Positions 25,201 through 38,773 of a stretch of 64,000 bases of DNA are shown piece by piece. The position numbers were made by a program, and so were the translations under genes. Below the pieces are notes generated by a model, which worked only from the letters and a program-made list of their open reading frames with translations, was not told where the DNA came from and made no database searches. The stretch is from Seriola aureovittata. Taxonomy: Eukaryota; Chordata; Actinopteri; Carangiformes; Carangidae. Every line of letters begins with the position of its first letter. The stretch's first letter is position 1. Location of the stretch: positions 22,562,001 through 22,626,000 of the forward strand of contig NC_079376.1 of assembly GCF_021018895.1 (NCBI RefSeq), read 5' to 3'.

Positions 25201-28200
25201 TTTTTTCCACAAGCATACTTATTATAGGAATAACTTTAGCGAAGCTTTTGTCCGTTCACCTTTTAACCAGTGACAAGCCTTGATTTCTTACTTTTGTTGA
25301 CATCTTAAAAGCCGTCTTGGCAGCTTTTTGTTAAATGTCTTGGTCATGTTTTTCTTTATACCGTTTTTCCATTCAATTCTACTTCATACAAGTACAATTT
25401 CCCCTCTGTTAGCAGTTCTGATTGCAAAAAAAAAACCTTCTTCTCCTCTCTCACCGGTGGTAGAAACAGCAGTGCGTTGGTTATACAGTAAAAGTCACTC
25501 TGCAAGTCTACAAGTGGTGTGCTGAAGCATAGCAACCAGGCGTCAATTTGATAATCAAATTTGAAAGTGCTGAACGAAATAGTGCCAGCTGAAAGCAGTT
25601 TGAGTAGAAGGCAGTTGATCAAACACAGAATATTACTGTAGAGTTGGAAGCCAAGTACAGTATGTGGAGCAGAGGAAACGATTATAGTAAATTGTCCTAA
25701 TGCATAGAGACATTGCATATGGAGAAGTGAAACGTGTCATGGCAATAAAAGTATGAACAGGATCTGAGCAGCAGTTTTTGCCTTTTAGCCTTCTCTCATA
25801 GCCACTCAGTTACTCTCTGTCACACACGCACAAGTGCAACCAGACGCACACACACATCTACACTGGGACTCTAGTAGACAAACACACACAGCCTCATCAC
25901 TGGGAGAAGACTTTGTGGAATCTTGGCCTGGTCTGTGGAGCCTCTCTGGCTCCTCCTCTCTCCACTGATTCATCCCAGACCATGACATCTCCTCGAGCCT
26001 GTAAGGTCAGACACTGAGCACATGTCAGCACGCTGCCATTATTAAAAGCCCACAATGAAGCCTGTTGCCCTTTAGGAAATCACTGTGGATGCTGTTGGGC
26101 TGTCTTGCCTTCTTATACTGTAGTATGTTGTTACCTATGTTATCATGAAAAGTGTGTTCAGGTAGTCACATTCACACACGTACATCTAAACATGATATTG
26201 ATCCTTTGATATCCATGTGCAATTAAGTGAAAGAGATTCCAGAACTTTTGTCCAAAGCAAAGACAAGTAGAGTCCTTAACTCAGTGCCTGCAGGTATCCT
26301 AGTTAAGATGTTGAAGAAGGAGAAGAAAAGGGCCCAGGATGCTGCTGCTCAGTTTGCTAACACCACCAATGGCCAGAGTCTGGCCTCCCAGAATGCCTTG
26401 AGGTTGTCATCAATGTCACTGCTGAGCGAAAATAGCACAGACACCATCTCAGCCAGCCATGGAGGACGAGCTATGCAGTACATGAAAAGAGGTAGAAACT
26501 TTATTCTTCTTTTCTTTACAAAGCAAATTGTTACAGTTTGGATTTTAAAGATTTAAACAAATTTTGAAAACCTGCAAATGTGATGTGATAAGGATAAGGT
26601 GTAACACAAGCCAACGAAATGGAGTCCAAATTGAGTTGTGACGTCGACCACCAAGCAAGTTATGGCCATATATTGAGGACACTGCAATAAAGGGTTGGTT
26701 CTCACAAATTACAAAAAACACATTTCCTTAAACTTACAACTTACTAATGCTACTAGCCATGTAGATAGTCCTGTTTTTTTCCCCTGGGTTTTTAAATATC
26801 AGACTTTGTCTCCATCCCCAAACAACTAGGGCTGTTTGTTTCAGTAAAAAAGTAGTTCCATTGAAAGCTATCTACAGCAATGTGGACTATCCAGACTAAC
26901 AGGGACACTGTTTCTGTAAAAACAATGTTGCTAATGAATTTCTTTTTAGATGTCTTTTTTCCTTAGTGTAAGTTCCACAAACAACACAACACTGACCTTT
27001 ATCCTCTCGGTGTGGTGGCTGAATTATCTGAAACACATATCTCAAAACATGGGCCCAGAAAACTGTAACAATCTGATTGGTCAAATACTGTGTTTCGTTT
27101 AATTTTCTTTGTCTGTTATTGTTTGTAATTGGGGTGCCAAACCCTTTATGATGATGATTATCTCACAGCCAGAGGGTTCCAGGTGTGAACCCTGCCCGGG
27201 CAGCTATGGCCTTTCTTTGTGACGTTAGTATGTTCTCTCTGTGTTTGTGAGGGTTTCCTCCCAACCCAAAACACGGAAATTTTAGGAAGAAACTAAGACT
27301 GCTCACTGCTATAGTAAGAATGGGTCAGAAGCATCGCATGGGGACTAATTAAGCACTATATAAATAAAATAAAAATTTCACAGATGCTGATTCTATTAAA
27401 CTTGACAGTCAGTCATTCTGTGCTGGAAGAAGCAATGAATTTGTGATAAATTAGGTGCTAAGAGTACAGTGAGTGATCTCTCCTGATTGGAATGTGGGCA
27501 GCTCATTGTGGCCAGAGCTGCTGATTTTCAGCGTGCCTGTTGAGGTTGCCTGTCGGGTATGACAAATCCTTTATTTCTGGATTTTTCTGCATGACAGTCC
27601 GACGTCCCAGAGCCCCCGGACTGGCTTATTTCTAAACAATGTCATCAGTGGGATTGCATGTATTTAGGAGTTTCCTTTGGAGGTCACTCAAGTGGCCCAG
27701 TGTAGTCATGTCAGCAAAGCAACATTAGACAGTACAGTATATTAAACCTGTAATTTGTTGCTGATGAAAAGCTGAGTTTAAAACCTATAATACTCACTGG
27801 AACATGAAGCAGGGAGCAGGGGCCAAGAATGCTGCAGTGTAAACACAAAAGACACTGTTCAGATGTGATGAGGATAACAAACCTGGATTCACTACATTTG
27901 AGAAAATGTCAGTTCCATGTAGAGGCAGCATCTCCACGTCAAACCAAAATGTTAAATACCTTATTTGTTTATATTCTTTTACACTAATACAAGAATATAT
28001 ATCTCATATAGGTAAACATGCTGGAGGATATTTATGTGTCTTTTATATACACATGGAAACATGACGATTGCAAATATGATCTAATTAAAGAGAGGTCTGT
28101 TTTTCATAGTTCCAGTTACATGTGGTCTTGAACTGAGTGTCATCACAGTGTTGCAGATGGTTAGGTTATGTCCTTGTAGTTTTGCCATTGCACATCCAAA

Positions 28201-31200
28201 GGTTTGGATAATAACGTCACAGAAGAGAAAGGATAATGAAGAGCCAGAGATAGTGGAGTAAGTAGCTTGTCTTGGATGGTCAGTCTACTTGTAACTTTTG
28301 TAGAAATGAACTTTGGTTTAAATGTCACAGGAATGTAGTGGTTGCTGAAAATCATTCCAATCAGCCTTTTAGATATGCTGCCTTGCCAGTAGCGGCATTT
28401 ATTTGGCTTTTCCTGTTAATTTTGGTTAAGTGGAGCCTTAAGTGTGATGATAAACCTGAGCCCTTATAACAAGCTCGGTCGTAGCCATCAGGCACAGCAG
28501 TATGAGCCAGCAACTCATCAAACTGAGGCTGTGCTCCGCTCCTGTCTGTGCTAACCACAGCTCCCTCATCCTCTTCGACATTTTTGTGTAATGGTGCCCA
28601 GTGTGGTAATAAGGCCAGCGAAGGGGTAATTGCAAGCAGGGTCTCTGAAAGAAGATTCTCTTAAAAAACAAACACATGTTTGAACTCGGTCCAGTCAGAA
28701 TTAGGAAGCGAATCAGTCATTCATCGAGGGGACAATGAGGTCCACTGTGATGGATGGCTATAAAGCTGCGGTTTATAAAATCACCGATAAATGATGCACC
28801 ATATGTATTAGTCTCCAAGAGTGGTATGTGATCTAATATGAGGACCCAGATGAAGAATCATCTCGTTTATCCCACTAGAGGATGTGTTTTCACCTGGCCC
28901 TACGATTGATCTTTTTTGTTTCATTCTTTTATTTCATGGGACGTAATGCCCGCCATGGACTCCACTTGCACTTGCTTTACCACCACGTACACCAGGAGCT
29001 CAGACAGTGGTGATAAACATTTGATAAAGCTGCCTCGATGTGATTTTATGTATTTTAGCTATACTCAGATATAGTCTTTGCAAATATTCACTGATTATTA
29101 CATCAACACTGCAGTATAATGTATGATCTTAAAAGAAGGTTTACTTTGTGGAAAAAGCCTACATGACCTACAGTGTTTTATTTGGTACAATTTCCTGAAA
29201 GTACTCCACATAGATTAAGACTCATACCAAATCCAAATATTGAAATATTACATGTAAATAATCCAGAGAGGACACAGGTCATTTCTGTCAGACTCCCAAA
29301 CACAAGTCATTGTGAAGAATCTTGCTGGCTCTGACCATAATACTTGAGTCCCTGAATAAACGTTGCATAGTTACTTTTGGCAAGAACACCCAAAAAGTCA
29401 GCAATACCGCTGACATTTTCATTGCTGCTCCCTCCCATATTGAGTGACAGGTTATTATTTGTAATAGCTTACAAATAAAAAAAACTGTTGACCTGGCGGA
29501 AAATAGACCTTTAGTTGATCTTGACATAGGGATGATAACTGCTAAGTCTACATCATGATTAACAGACCATGTCTGTGTAGCCCATAAGCATTTATATGAG
29601 CGATCATCCTCATTTTTAGTCAGTATTCATTGTCACACTTTCATTTATGAACTGTGTGAAGTGAAGAGCTACGGCACATAATTCTAGTATATATCATCTT
29701 ATAAATCTCAGGACTTCACTTCAAGTTTCAGGAATTGTCACTTGGCAGTTAGAGTGTTACTGGGAATACACATTAAAGGGGAGAAGTAGGCAGTACATAA
29801 ACACAACTGTAGCATCCAGTCCATTCAGTCCACACTGACTCGGACCTCCGTTTGGTCATCTCTGTCCTCAGAACCAGCTGCCCTGATAACAGCAGCTTCT
29901 CAGTGGCCAGCCAAATTGTCTTCAAATAGGTTTCTAGAGTTGTTTATTTTTTTTAATCTTATTTCCCTGCCTGTGTCTCATACCAGTACACAGACATGGT
30001 CCGGTGGAGATGATGCACTGTTTTGAGTTGTATCATCACATGTATCGTCATTTCTTTTCAACACCTTTGTCAAAATGGGGTCAAATATTTGAACTTCCAA
30101 ATTATCCTCACATCTCCTCTTGACAGAATTAAAAGGCCCTTTACTATGGTGTAAAGGGCCACACCAACGTCAGCCTCAGGGCATTGCCCCAGTGCTCCCT
30201 GTCCTCCTTCTCTCTCGTGGATGCTCCTCAGGTCACCAAATTGGTCTCCAAGGCCAAAGCCTCAACCTGCTCTCTGGTCCCCATACCCACAGCTTTGGTC
30301 AAGGCATGTCCACCTGCTCTGTGCCCCCTCATGATGGACATCATCAACTCCTGCTTGGAATCTGGTTTGGTACCCTCCAGCTTCAAAGTTGCCTCAGTCA
30401 CTCCCATACTCAAGAAGCCAGGTCTTGACCCGGATGACCTCAACAACTACAGACTGATCTCCAACCTTCCTTTCTTCTGTAAAATCCTGGAAAGAGCAGG
30501 AGTGCCCAACTCCATCAACACTTGTCCAACAATGAGCTCTATGAACCCCTTTAAATCAGGCTTCAGAGCACACACAGCACAAAGACCGCTCTCATCAAAA
30601 TTACTAATGACTTTCTCATTGCTGCTGACTCTGGCCACATCAGCATCCTCATCCTCCTGGAGCTCTCAGCACCCTTTGACACAGTCTCCCACACCATCCT
30701 CCTCACCTGCCTATCCAACTACCTTGGCCTCACTGGTTCAACACTTTCCTGGTTTTAGTCTTACTTCACCGACCGAAAACCGTTTGTCACCATTGGAGGC
30801 TCTAGCTCAGCCCCTGCCACAGTCAACCACGGTTTGCCCCAAGGCTCTGTGCTTTGACCCTTCCTCTTCATGCATTTACATGCTCCTCCTTGCTCAGATC
30901 ATCCGCCGCCATAGTCTCAGTTTCCATTCATATGCTAACAACACACAGCTTTATCTCAGCACAAAACCCTCCTCCCAGCATCCCCCACAGTCACTTGTCA
31001 ATTGCCTGCATGAATTCAAAATCTGGATGTTATCTAACCTACCCAAACTCAACAGCAATAAAACAGAGCTCATGGTTGTTGCTTCAAAGGCCCTGCTCTG
31101 GAAGGTTGGAGATCAACATTTACTTCTGGAGATTGACGGCTGCTCCATCTCCCCATCCCCAGAAGTCCGCAACCTGGGTGTCATCCTGGACTCACCGCTC

Positions 31201-34200
31201 TCATTCCAGGCACATGTCAAGCCCATCACCAAATCTGCTTTCTTCCACCTCAAAAACATCACTCAACTCCAGCCATCACTCTCTGACTCTGTAGCAGAGA
31301 CCCTCATCCACGCCTTTGTCACCACCCATCTAGATCACTGCAATGGAGTCTTGTTTGGGGTTCCCAGCAAAGCCCTGCACAGGCTCCAGTATGTCCAGAA
31401 CTCAGCTGCGAGGGTTCTCACCCACACCAAGCCCTGGAAGGACATCAGCCCTACCCTCATCCAACTTCTCTGGCTTCCGTTCAAAGCCCGCATCCAGTCT
31501 ATCCAGTCAATCTATAATTATTTATTGGAATTGATATCAAAGAATGTATCAAGCACGGAAACTGTTAACTACTAAGAAAACAACTCAGTCAAAAGAACTG
31601 CAATTTAGAAATGACATTGTTTTTAAAAGGTTTTTCAATTAACCAATTGCATCTGTGAAGTATTGTAAAGTCATTATCTACATGTGTGGGCATGGACAAT
31701 CAAAGAGAAGCTTGTCTAAGAGAGATTTTAAGGTTCAAGTTTGACAGCAGAGATCATTCCTTTCAGCCTATAGTGGGAAACAGGCTGGTGTTGTAATGGG
31801 CTTTTTTCAAGTAGCTAATGTTCAAGACTAAATACACTTCTTTTCAGTGTGAAGCTTGAAAGGGTGTCATTACACCGCTTTTACACATTGTGACTCATTG
31901 ACCCGCAAAGTGACTGAATCATTCAAGAGTGCTCACATTTGCCACAGTTACTTTAATTGTTCAACTTTGTCTCTTCTTTTCCCACATACAAAAAACGTAA
32001 GGCAAACACTTGAGCATTGTAGTGAAGTTGTTTGTGTTGGGGCCGAGTTTAAAGATGAGAGTGCTGCACTGGAAATTTCTCAAATATGACAGTGACAAAC
32101 GCTAAGTAATTATGACTGGATGGGATTTTGTTACTAGGTCATGCTGTAAGTTCTTGAGAAAAATGTAAGATAATCAACTTCGCTAGTTTCAATATTGCTT
32201 TGAGTCATGAACAGAGATGGTGTTAACAGATGACATCACTCTTAAACCAGACTATACAATAACTAAATTTGGAACTTTTGCCAACAATATTGGTGCTGTA
32301 TATTATTGTCCAATTTGTTGTGGAAAACCTGCTATGCCTTCAGAAAAGTTCCCAGATCCCACAGTCATTTGCTAGCAGTTACATGTCCATTCTGGAATGT
32401 CTGTCCACTTTTCTCATACTTCATGAGAAATTTCTTTCTCTTTCTGCTCTGTTTGCAACCAACACGGTGAGCAGACACATTTCCACCCTATCAGCTGTTA
32501 ACCAGCAGGGAAATCTTGATGTTGTCCAGAGACGCTCTGCACTTTGGGGAGTAAATGCTTTTAAAAACACACTGAGCAGTTCCAGAGATCAGAGACGATC
32601 AGAGAAGACACTTCTCACACTTTGTTTCTGACTCACAGTGTGGAATCCTAGAGCTCACCTGGTGTCAGGGATTGTTTTAAAACAATACCAGTTCATACTG
32701 TGGCATCAAGTTTTTGGAAGAGGCCATTACAATCAATTACATATTTAGTTTCTCTTAAATACATTGAATAGGCAAAATATTAGGAACACAAAGCTGACAC
32801 AGTTTGTACACAATGTTGTATTATGTATCATATGTTTCACATCTGGAGTGCCGATTTTCTGTGACCCACTTGGAGACTCATAACCAAACTATATGTGCAT
32901 TAGATCATTGTTCCTAATTCAAGACAAATGCACTACACTTATCTTTTCCTCATGCTCGGTGGGTCACTGAATGTTTATGTATGTTTTAATTCAGGTTTAA
33001 ACTGAGGGGTCTGCCGTTGTAGCCAACAGCATCTATGGTTACGGGAGGGTAATTGCTTTCCCCTGAAGATTAACTGTAAATGTAATGATGATGACCTTTC
33101 CATGGAAACCATTCATGCTTACTGAATGGCATATAATCGACTCTACTCTTTCCATAGTGCATCTGTCTATACTGCTTTTAGCTTAGCAAACACAAAATAA
33201 AACATGGGCATTAGTGAGTTTTTTTTCTGATGGCCACTGTCTCTGTTGAAGCAGTCTGCACACAGTACAAGATTTTGATTTCCTCATATTACTGGATTTC
33301 TACTTTGTGTACCGTAAATTGCAAAGAGACTACTCTGAGTCTGAGATGCCTCTGTGAGTTTTAGGTTAATTTATTGTCTACTTTTACATGGACAGATGTA
33401 CAGTGTCTTTTTCTGTGCTCTCTAAGATTGTTTTTATAGTGTAAAATAAATGGCTTGTGAATGGACAAGGTATTCCTGTTGTAATTCAGGTAGTGACTAC
33501 GTCCTGAAAGGGGACTTGAGACTTACAGAGAGTTAGATCTTAATGTAAATCCTGCTAGCATGTAATGAGCCGCTGATGATCCTACCAGGCCCTCCACACA
33601 TTTCTGTCAGCTTACCAGAAGCCTGAGACTGAGCACAGGGACATCTTAGTAAGTTGAATACTACTGTCCCCTACAGGAGGCCACAGTGGGAACATGCAAT
33701 GTACCCAGAAATATTCCTCTGTCTATTAAGCAAAGACATTATAACTTCTTCTGCATACAGTTTACAGTGGTGTCAGACATTATTCTCTTTCTAACAGGAC
33801 AAGGTCAAACCCTAATGTATGGCTGGACCATGTATGCTCTCTGTGCAAAATTGAGGATAGTAGTAGGTAGTTGAAAACTTGTGGAACTGCTGTAAACAAC
33901 TGCTTTCAATGGAAAGTTGCTGAAGCTTACTCAAAAAGTCACTAAATGTTGCTAGATGATGTAATGCGCTTATAAACATATTAATCGTATTTGCATTCTG
34001 CCTAGTGTCAGCTGGTTTCAGCTCTTTATCTGTTTGACGCTCTCCTCCTCTCTGTGCTCACATACAGGACTTTAATACAGCTGAATTCCCAATAAAGCTG
34101 TTCTCATTTACATGTTTCTCTGTTTCTGTTGTCAGACAACAGAACTGACTGACAATGTGGCCCATTTAGACTACATGTGAAACAGCGGGCACATCCAAGC

Positions 34201-37200
34201 CACTGTTACTGGCAACTATCTTCTTTTGAGAGTAGCTACAGTACAAAAGTCGCTAAATTTGTCACTAGGTGCTTTTTGTCTGGACCGCAACAGCAGGGCC
34301 AGCCCTATAAGCATTCATGTCCATGACTGACTGACTGACTGACTGAGTGACTGAGTGATACCTGAGTTTCCCCATTGGCTGTTGCTTTTTCAAAATGAAT
34401 TGACACAGAATGAGAATGAGAAGAACTTTATTGGAAGTTCGGCTGTATTGAAATACTGTATATGTTAGCCCAGAGAGTAGGACAGAATCAAGTAGATAAA
34501 GAGCTATAACCAGCTGACACTATGCAGAATGCAAATACGACACGACGATGTCAGTTGTTTACAGCTGTTCCACAACAGTTTTCAGCTACGTCCTCAATTT
34601 GCACATTCATCATATGTGGACAGCCATATACTAGATTTTGACCAAGTCTTGTTTGAAAAAAAAAAAAGCCTCTAAAACAAAAGCACTAAGTTGGCAACAT
34701 TGTCTGTAAACACCTCCAGATGATGTAATAAAAACTGTTTGCACCTATTCATTTTGAAAGAACATCAGCCAGTGGGGAATTCCAACATTCAACTGGCTGA
34801 CCAGTGGTGTAACTTCAGCAGTCAGTCAGTCAGTCAGTCAGTCAGTCAGTCAGTTACAGACTGGCCTTGCTGTTGTGGTGCAGTCATACATCACTTTGCT
34901 GGTATTTCATTTCTAAAATTTGTTGAAACAGCAGCAATATTCACAACACATACCTCCCCTGTAAAACCTCTGTGGTTTGTCAGCACGGAAAAGAAGAATT
35001 AGGAAAGTTGGCCTAAGGTCCATGTGATCTCACTACCCCACAAATTATTTCAGTACAACATAATATGATGTCATATCACTCTTAGATATTTCTGGAATGT
35101 TGCTCTTTACAAGAATCGAATGGAGAAACCCTCAAGCTGATTTGTTGAGGTTGGCTCTTGCAACATATGCCTGTGAGATGCCTGCTGGTTTCAATCAGGA
35201 CTTTCCAAAAATAAAGAAACAAAATTCCTAACTGTCCTACAATTAATCTCACATGAGTTACTGTCTTGTGTATGTCTTTGGTTAGAACAGCTTTGTCACA
35301 AATGTCTCATTTTAACAAGAGTGGAATTCATTGGACATGTTTGTGAAGTCTTAGGTTTTCCATAGCCAGGATCTCTTGCAAAACAATGTTGTTTTGTATT
35401 CTGTTATAAGATTAGGTAATATACAATCCAGTGGAGTCTTGCATCCAGGAAAAAATGTTAGTTTGTTGAAAATATAAAACTCTTATCTCCACTGTTAGTT
35501 GTTTTACAGAAAATTGAATTTGTCAGGTTGAGAGAGAGCTTTGGTAGATCGATAGATATATCTGTGGTTGCTTTATCTCCTGGAGCTAAATGCAAATGTG
35601 AACTTCTCTGAGTCAATGACCATAAAGCCACTATTCAATTATGTTCTTTGAGTACATAAAAAGTGACAAACAACAACACAAACAGATATGAACCATGCAG
35701 CAGTTCTGAATGGTTAACTACCAATGCGATTCAGTGTCTACTTACAATTTTGTACTCTCTTGGGAGAAAACTGACCTATTTCACAGCTGATACTGTTCTG
35801 TGCAAAAGATTGGGCTGTCATGTCCAGCTCTGCTTCTTATGTCATGTTTTCATTTTTTGGCTATGTCTTGTCTTTTATACACTTCCTCTTTTATTTTGAT
35901 ATCATCAACTTTCCTCTTTGTTCCAGATTCTCTTCTTGCCCTTGTGTGTTTCCCACCACTATGATTGTCTGCCCCACCCTAATGTGTTGCACTTGTGTCT
36001 CATTGTTTCCCCTCTCCCAGTGGATTTAAGCCCAATCCCAATGTCCCCCAAAAGGCCTAAGCACTTTGTGGCATATCATATTACTTTGCATACAATTGTG
36101 GGTTTGGGACTTTTGATTTTACATCATTTATTTACTCTCTCCGCTCCCTTTTTGTAAACTATATACCGTAATAATGATGGATCAGATCTGATAAAAGCAA
36201 ATTTATAATTTATCATGCCATCATAGAATAAATAATTACTCACAGTTCTGGCTATCAATCACCAGTGAACTATGTGTTTATATTTACATGTAAACTTCAT
36301 TTGGGTTCGATCCTTTCATGCTTGTTTGTTAATCACCATTTTTCTGTGCTTCCGGATGTACCCTGGTAACCATGGTAACCCCATGTTAAATGTCACAAAG
36401 CTATGAACTTTGGGTAATTCCCTCAGGCAAAGTCAGCTGAAATGTGGACTTACGGAAAGTGTGTATAAAGGGTTCAAAATGTCTGCTAGAGAGTCCTCGT
36501 GCCCTTGATGCTTTGACAGTGGGACTTACCGGTAATGTGCCTCAAAGTCCGTAAGGGTGGGGGATTGGGTTTGGGCCCTAGTCTGCATTCTCCCTTCCCC
36601 TGGTGCCAGTTCATCTGTGTTCTTTTTGTCAAGTGTTCCAGCCTTATTTCCTAGTGAAGTAAGTTTCATTGTGTTTGACCATAGCTGGGTGTTTTGACCT
36701 CGCCTCAGCCTCCTCCCTCTGGATCAGTCTGTCAGTCTTGTGTGTGTTGCTCTCCTGAGAACTGACCTTTGCTAAGTGAAGTCACTCTGATTTCTGGAAA
36801 ACCTCGCCTGAGTCTGAGCTGTGCTTTTGAGTCCTTGCCTTGAGGTGATCAGTTTATGACATGGGCAAATTACACATTTTGTTGATTACGGAAGTGAAAA
36901 GAAGTAAACACAACCTCTGCTGCAAACACATATTAAATTGTGTGTCAATGCACTTACTTTTATATCCATCCATCCATTTTCTACCGCTTATCCTCTAGTA
37001 GGGTCGCGGGGGGGCTGGAGCCTATCCCAGCATCTTTTCGGGCGAGAGGCGGGGTACACCCTGTACAGGTCGCCAGTCCATCGCAGGGCAAACACATAGA
37101 GACAGACAACCATTCACACTCACAGCCACACCTACGGTTAATTTAGAGTATCCCATTAGCCTAGTCCCCATTTTGCATGTCTTTGGACTGTGGGAGGAAG

Positions 37201-38706
37201 CCGGAGTACCCGGAGAGAACCCACACTGGCACGGGGAGAACATGCTACTTTTATATTATGATCATAAAAAAGTCTAAAAAAATTAAGCAGTAATCATGAC
37301 ATATGCAAAAGTTTGGGAATCTTTCGTCTTGTAAAACCCTCATAACTTCATTAACTCATTAAGCTTTAATTGACTCGTTTGGATTTGTAAAACAGGTCAA
37401 GAACTGTTATTAGGAATTGTCCAGTGCTGACTTGATTTGATGAATTTTCTCACTCTTCAAACCTTGTGATAACACTCAATAGCCATGGGCTCCACAAAAC
37501 AACTGACTCTGGAAATGGACATTCTGAAAATCAATTGAATGAGGGGAGCTATAGAAAGATATCAAAGCTTTTCCAACTTGAAATTTCCACTGCCATTGTC
37601 ATTATGAAATGGCAGTAAAGGGGGACTGTGGAAGTAATGACAAGCTGTGGATTACAAGGAACACTTTCACATAGAACTGCACATCTGCTGCAGAAAGGCA
37701 AAGCAAAACCCTCATATGACTGCAAAAAGGTGTAGCTGACACAGGAGAGGTGGTGCACTATTCCACTGTGCAGTGTCCACAAACAGGGTCTACATGGAAG
37801 AGTCATCAGAAAGAAACCTTACCTGTAGTCTCATCACAAAAGTCAACATCTGAAGGCTGCAAAGCAACATCTGGATGAGCCAAAGTCCTTTTGGAAACAA
37901 GTGCTGTGGACAAATGAAGTTAAAACGGAGCTCATTGGCCAAGATCACCAAAGCTGTGTTTGTTGTCCTCTTCAACAAGACAATGATCCAAAGCATATTT
38001 CAAAATCCATCATGAACTCCATCAGGAAATGCAAGCTGAAGCATTTGGAGAGGCCCTCACAGAACCCTGACTTGGAAATCTGTGGGTAGATCTTAAAAAT
38101 ACGGTGCGTGCAAGACAGCTTAAAAATATCTCATAAATAAATAAATAAATAAATATATATCATAAGTTGACTGCAGGAAGAATGGGTGAAAATTCCTAAA
38201 TTAAGAATAGACAGACTCTTATCTGGCTACAAACAGTGTTTGTAAGCTACTGTATATCTGCCAGAAGGGGGGTTACTAAGCACTGATTTACTAGGATGCC
38301 CAAACTTTTCTACATTCCACAATTACTGTTGGTTTTTTCTTCAAGAAATCAAATGCATTTTAATGTCTGTTTGCTACAGGGGTTGTATTCACTTCCTTTC
38401 ACTTCAAACATCAACAAAATATGGAATTTGCCCAAAATTGCCCAAAAACACAACTGTATTTTGACGTAATAGGAGGAAGAGCACAGGTATAACTAGACTA
38501 AGACGTTTCTGGAGCAACTGCAGTGAGAATGCTGCTGCTGCCGTCCTTTGTCTATTGTGTCCTGCTAAAAAGTTAAAGCTGAATAGCGGCTGAGTTGGTG
38601 GCTGTTAGAAAGCTCAAGCTAAACAAGCATTGTATCTGCATTTACATGAAGATGTCTATGTTTTTTTGTCCGCCCTGTGTATGAGCATGTTGTCTTTAAG
38701 TTAAGC

Positions 38707-38773
<67 letters not shown>

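Larger units (their letters stand above)
19577..26293 (+). other. kif6: kif6 U12-type intron, 6.7 kb
   Basis: Minor-spliceosome intron (see its donor and branch site). Contents: a (TTTGTG)n repeat, a GATA microsatellite, and otherwise unremarkable sequence with no coding feature. Confidence 0.85.
36850..38456 (+). mobile_element. Tc1/mariner-like element, degenerate, with a nested insertion
   Basis: Long terminal inverted repeats: the left arm (36850-36960 plus 37246-37325) matches the reverse complement of 38290-38456, sharing words such as gggcaaatt, attttgttgat and aaaagtttggg. Inside, a transposase remnant reads LQQDNDPKH and, further on, [12 protein letters not shown], the Tc1-family 'QQDNDPKH...PSQSPDLNPIE' signature. 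The frame is broken elsewhere, so it is non-autonomous. A 285-base unrelated repeat sits inside the left arm. Confidence 0.85.

Noticed and set aside
25356..25718. 120-codon open frame on the minus strand
   Set aside because: No homology or motif recognised; lies within the U12-type intron without promoter or splice support.
30184..31575. 463-codon open frame as a host gene
   Set aside because: Contains decayed LINE reverse transcriptase blocks with a frameshift and a lost catalytic motif.
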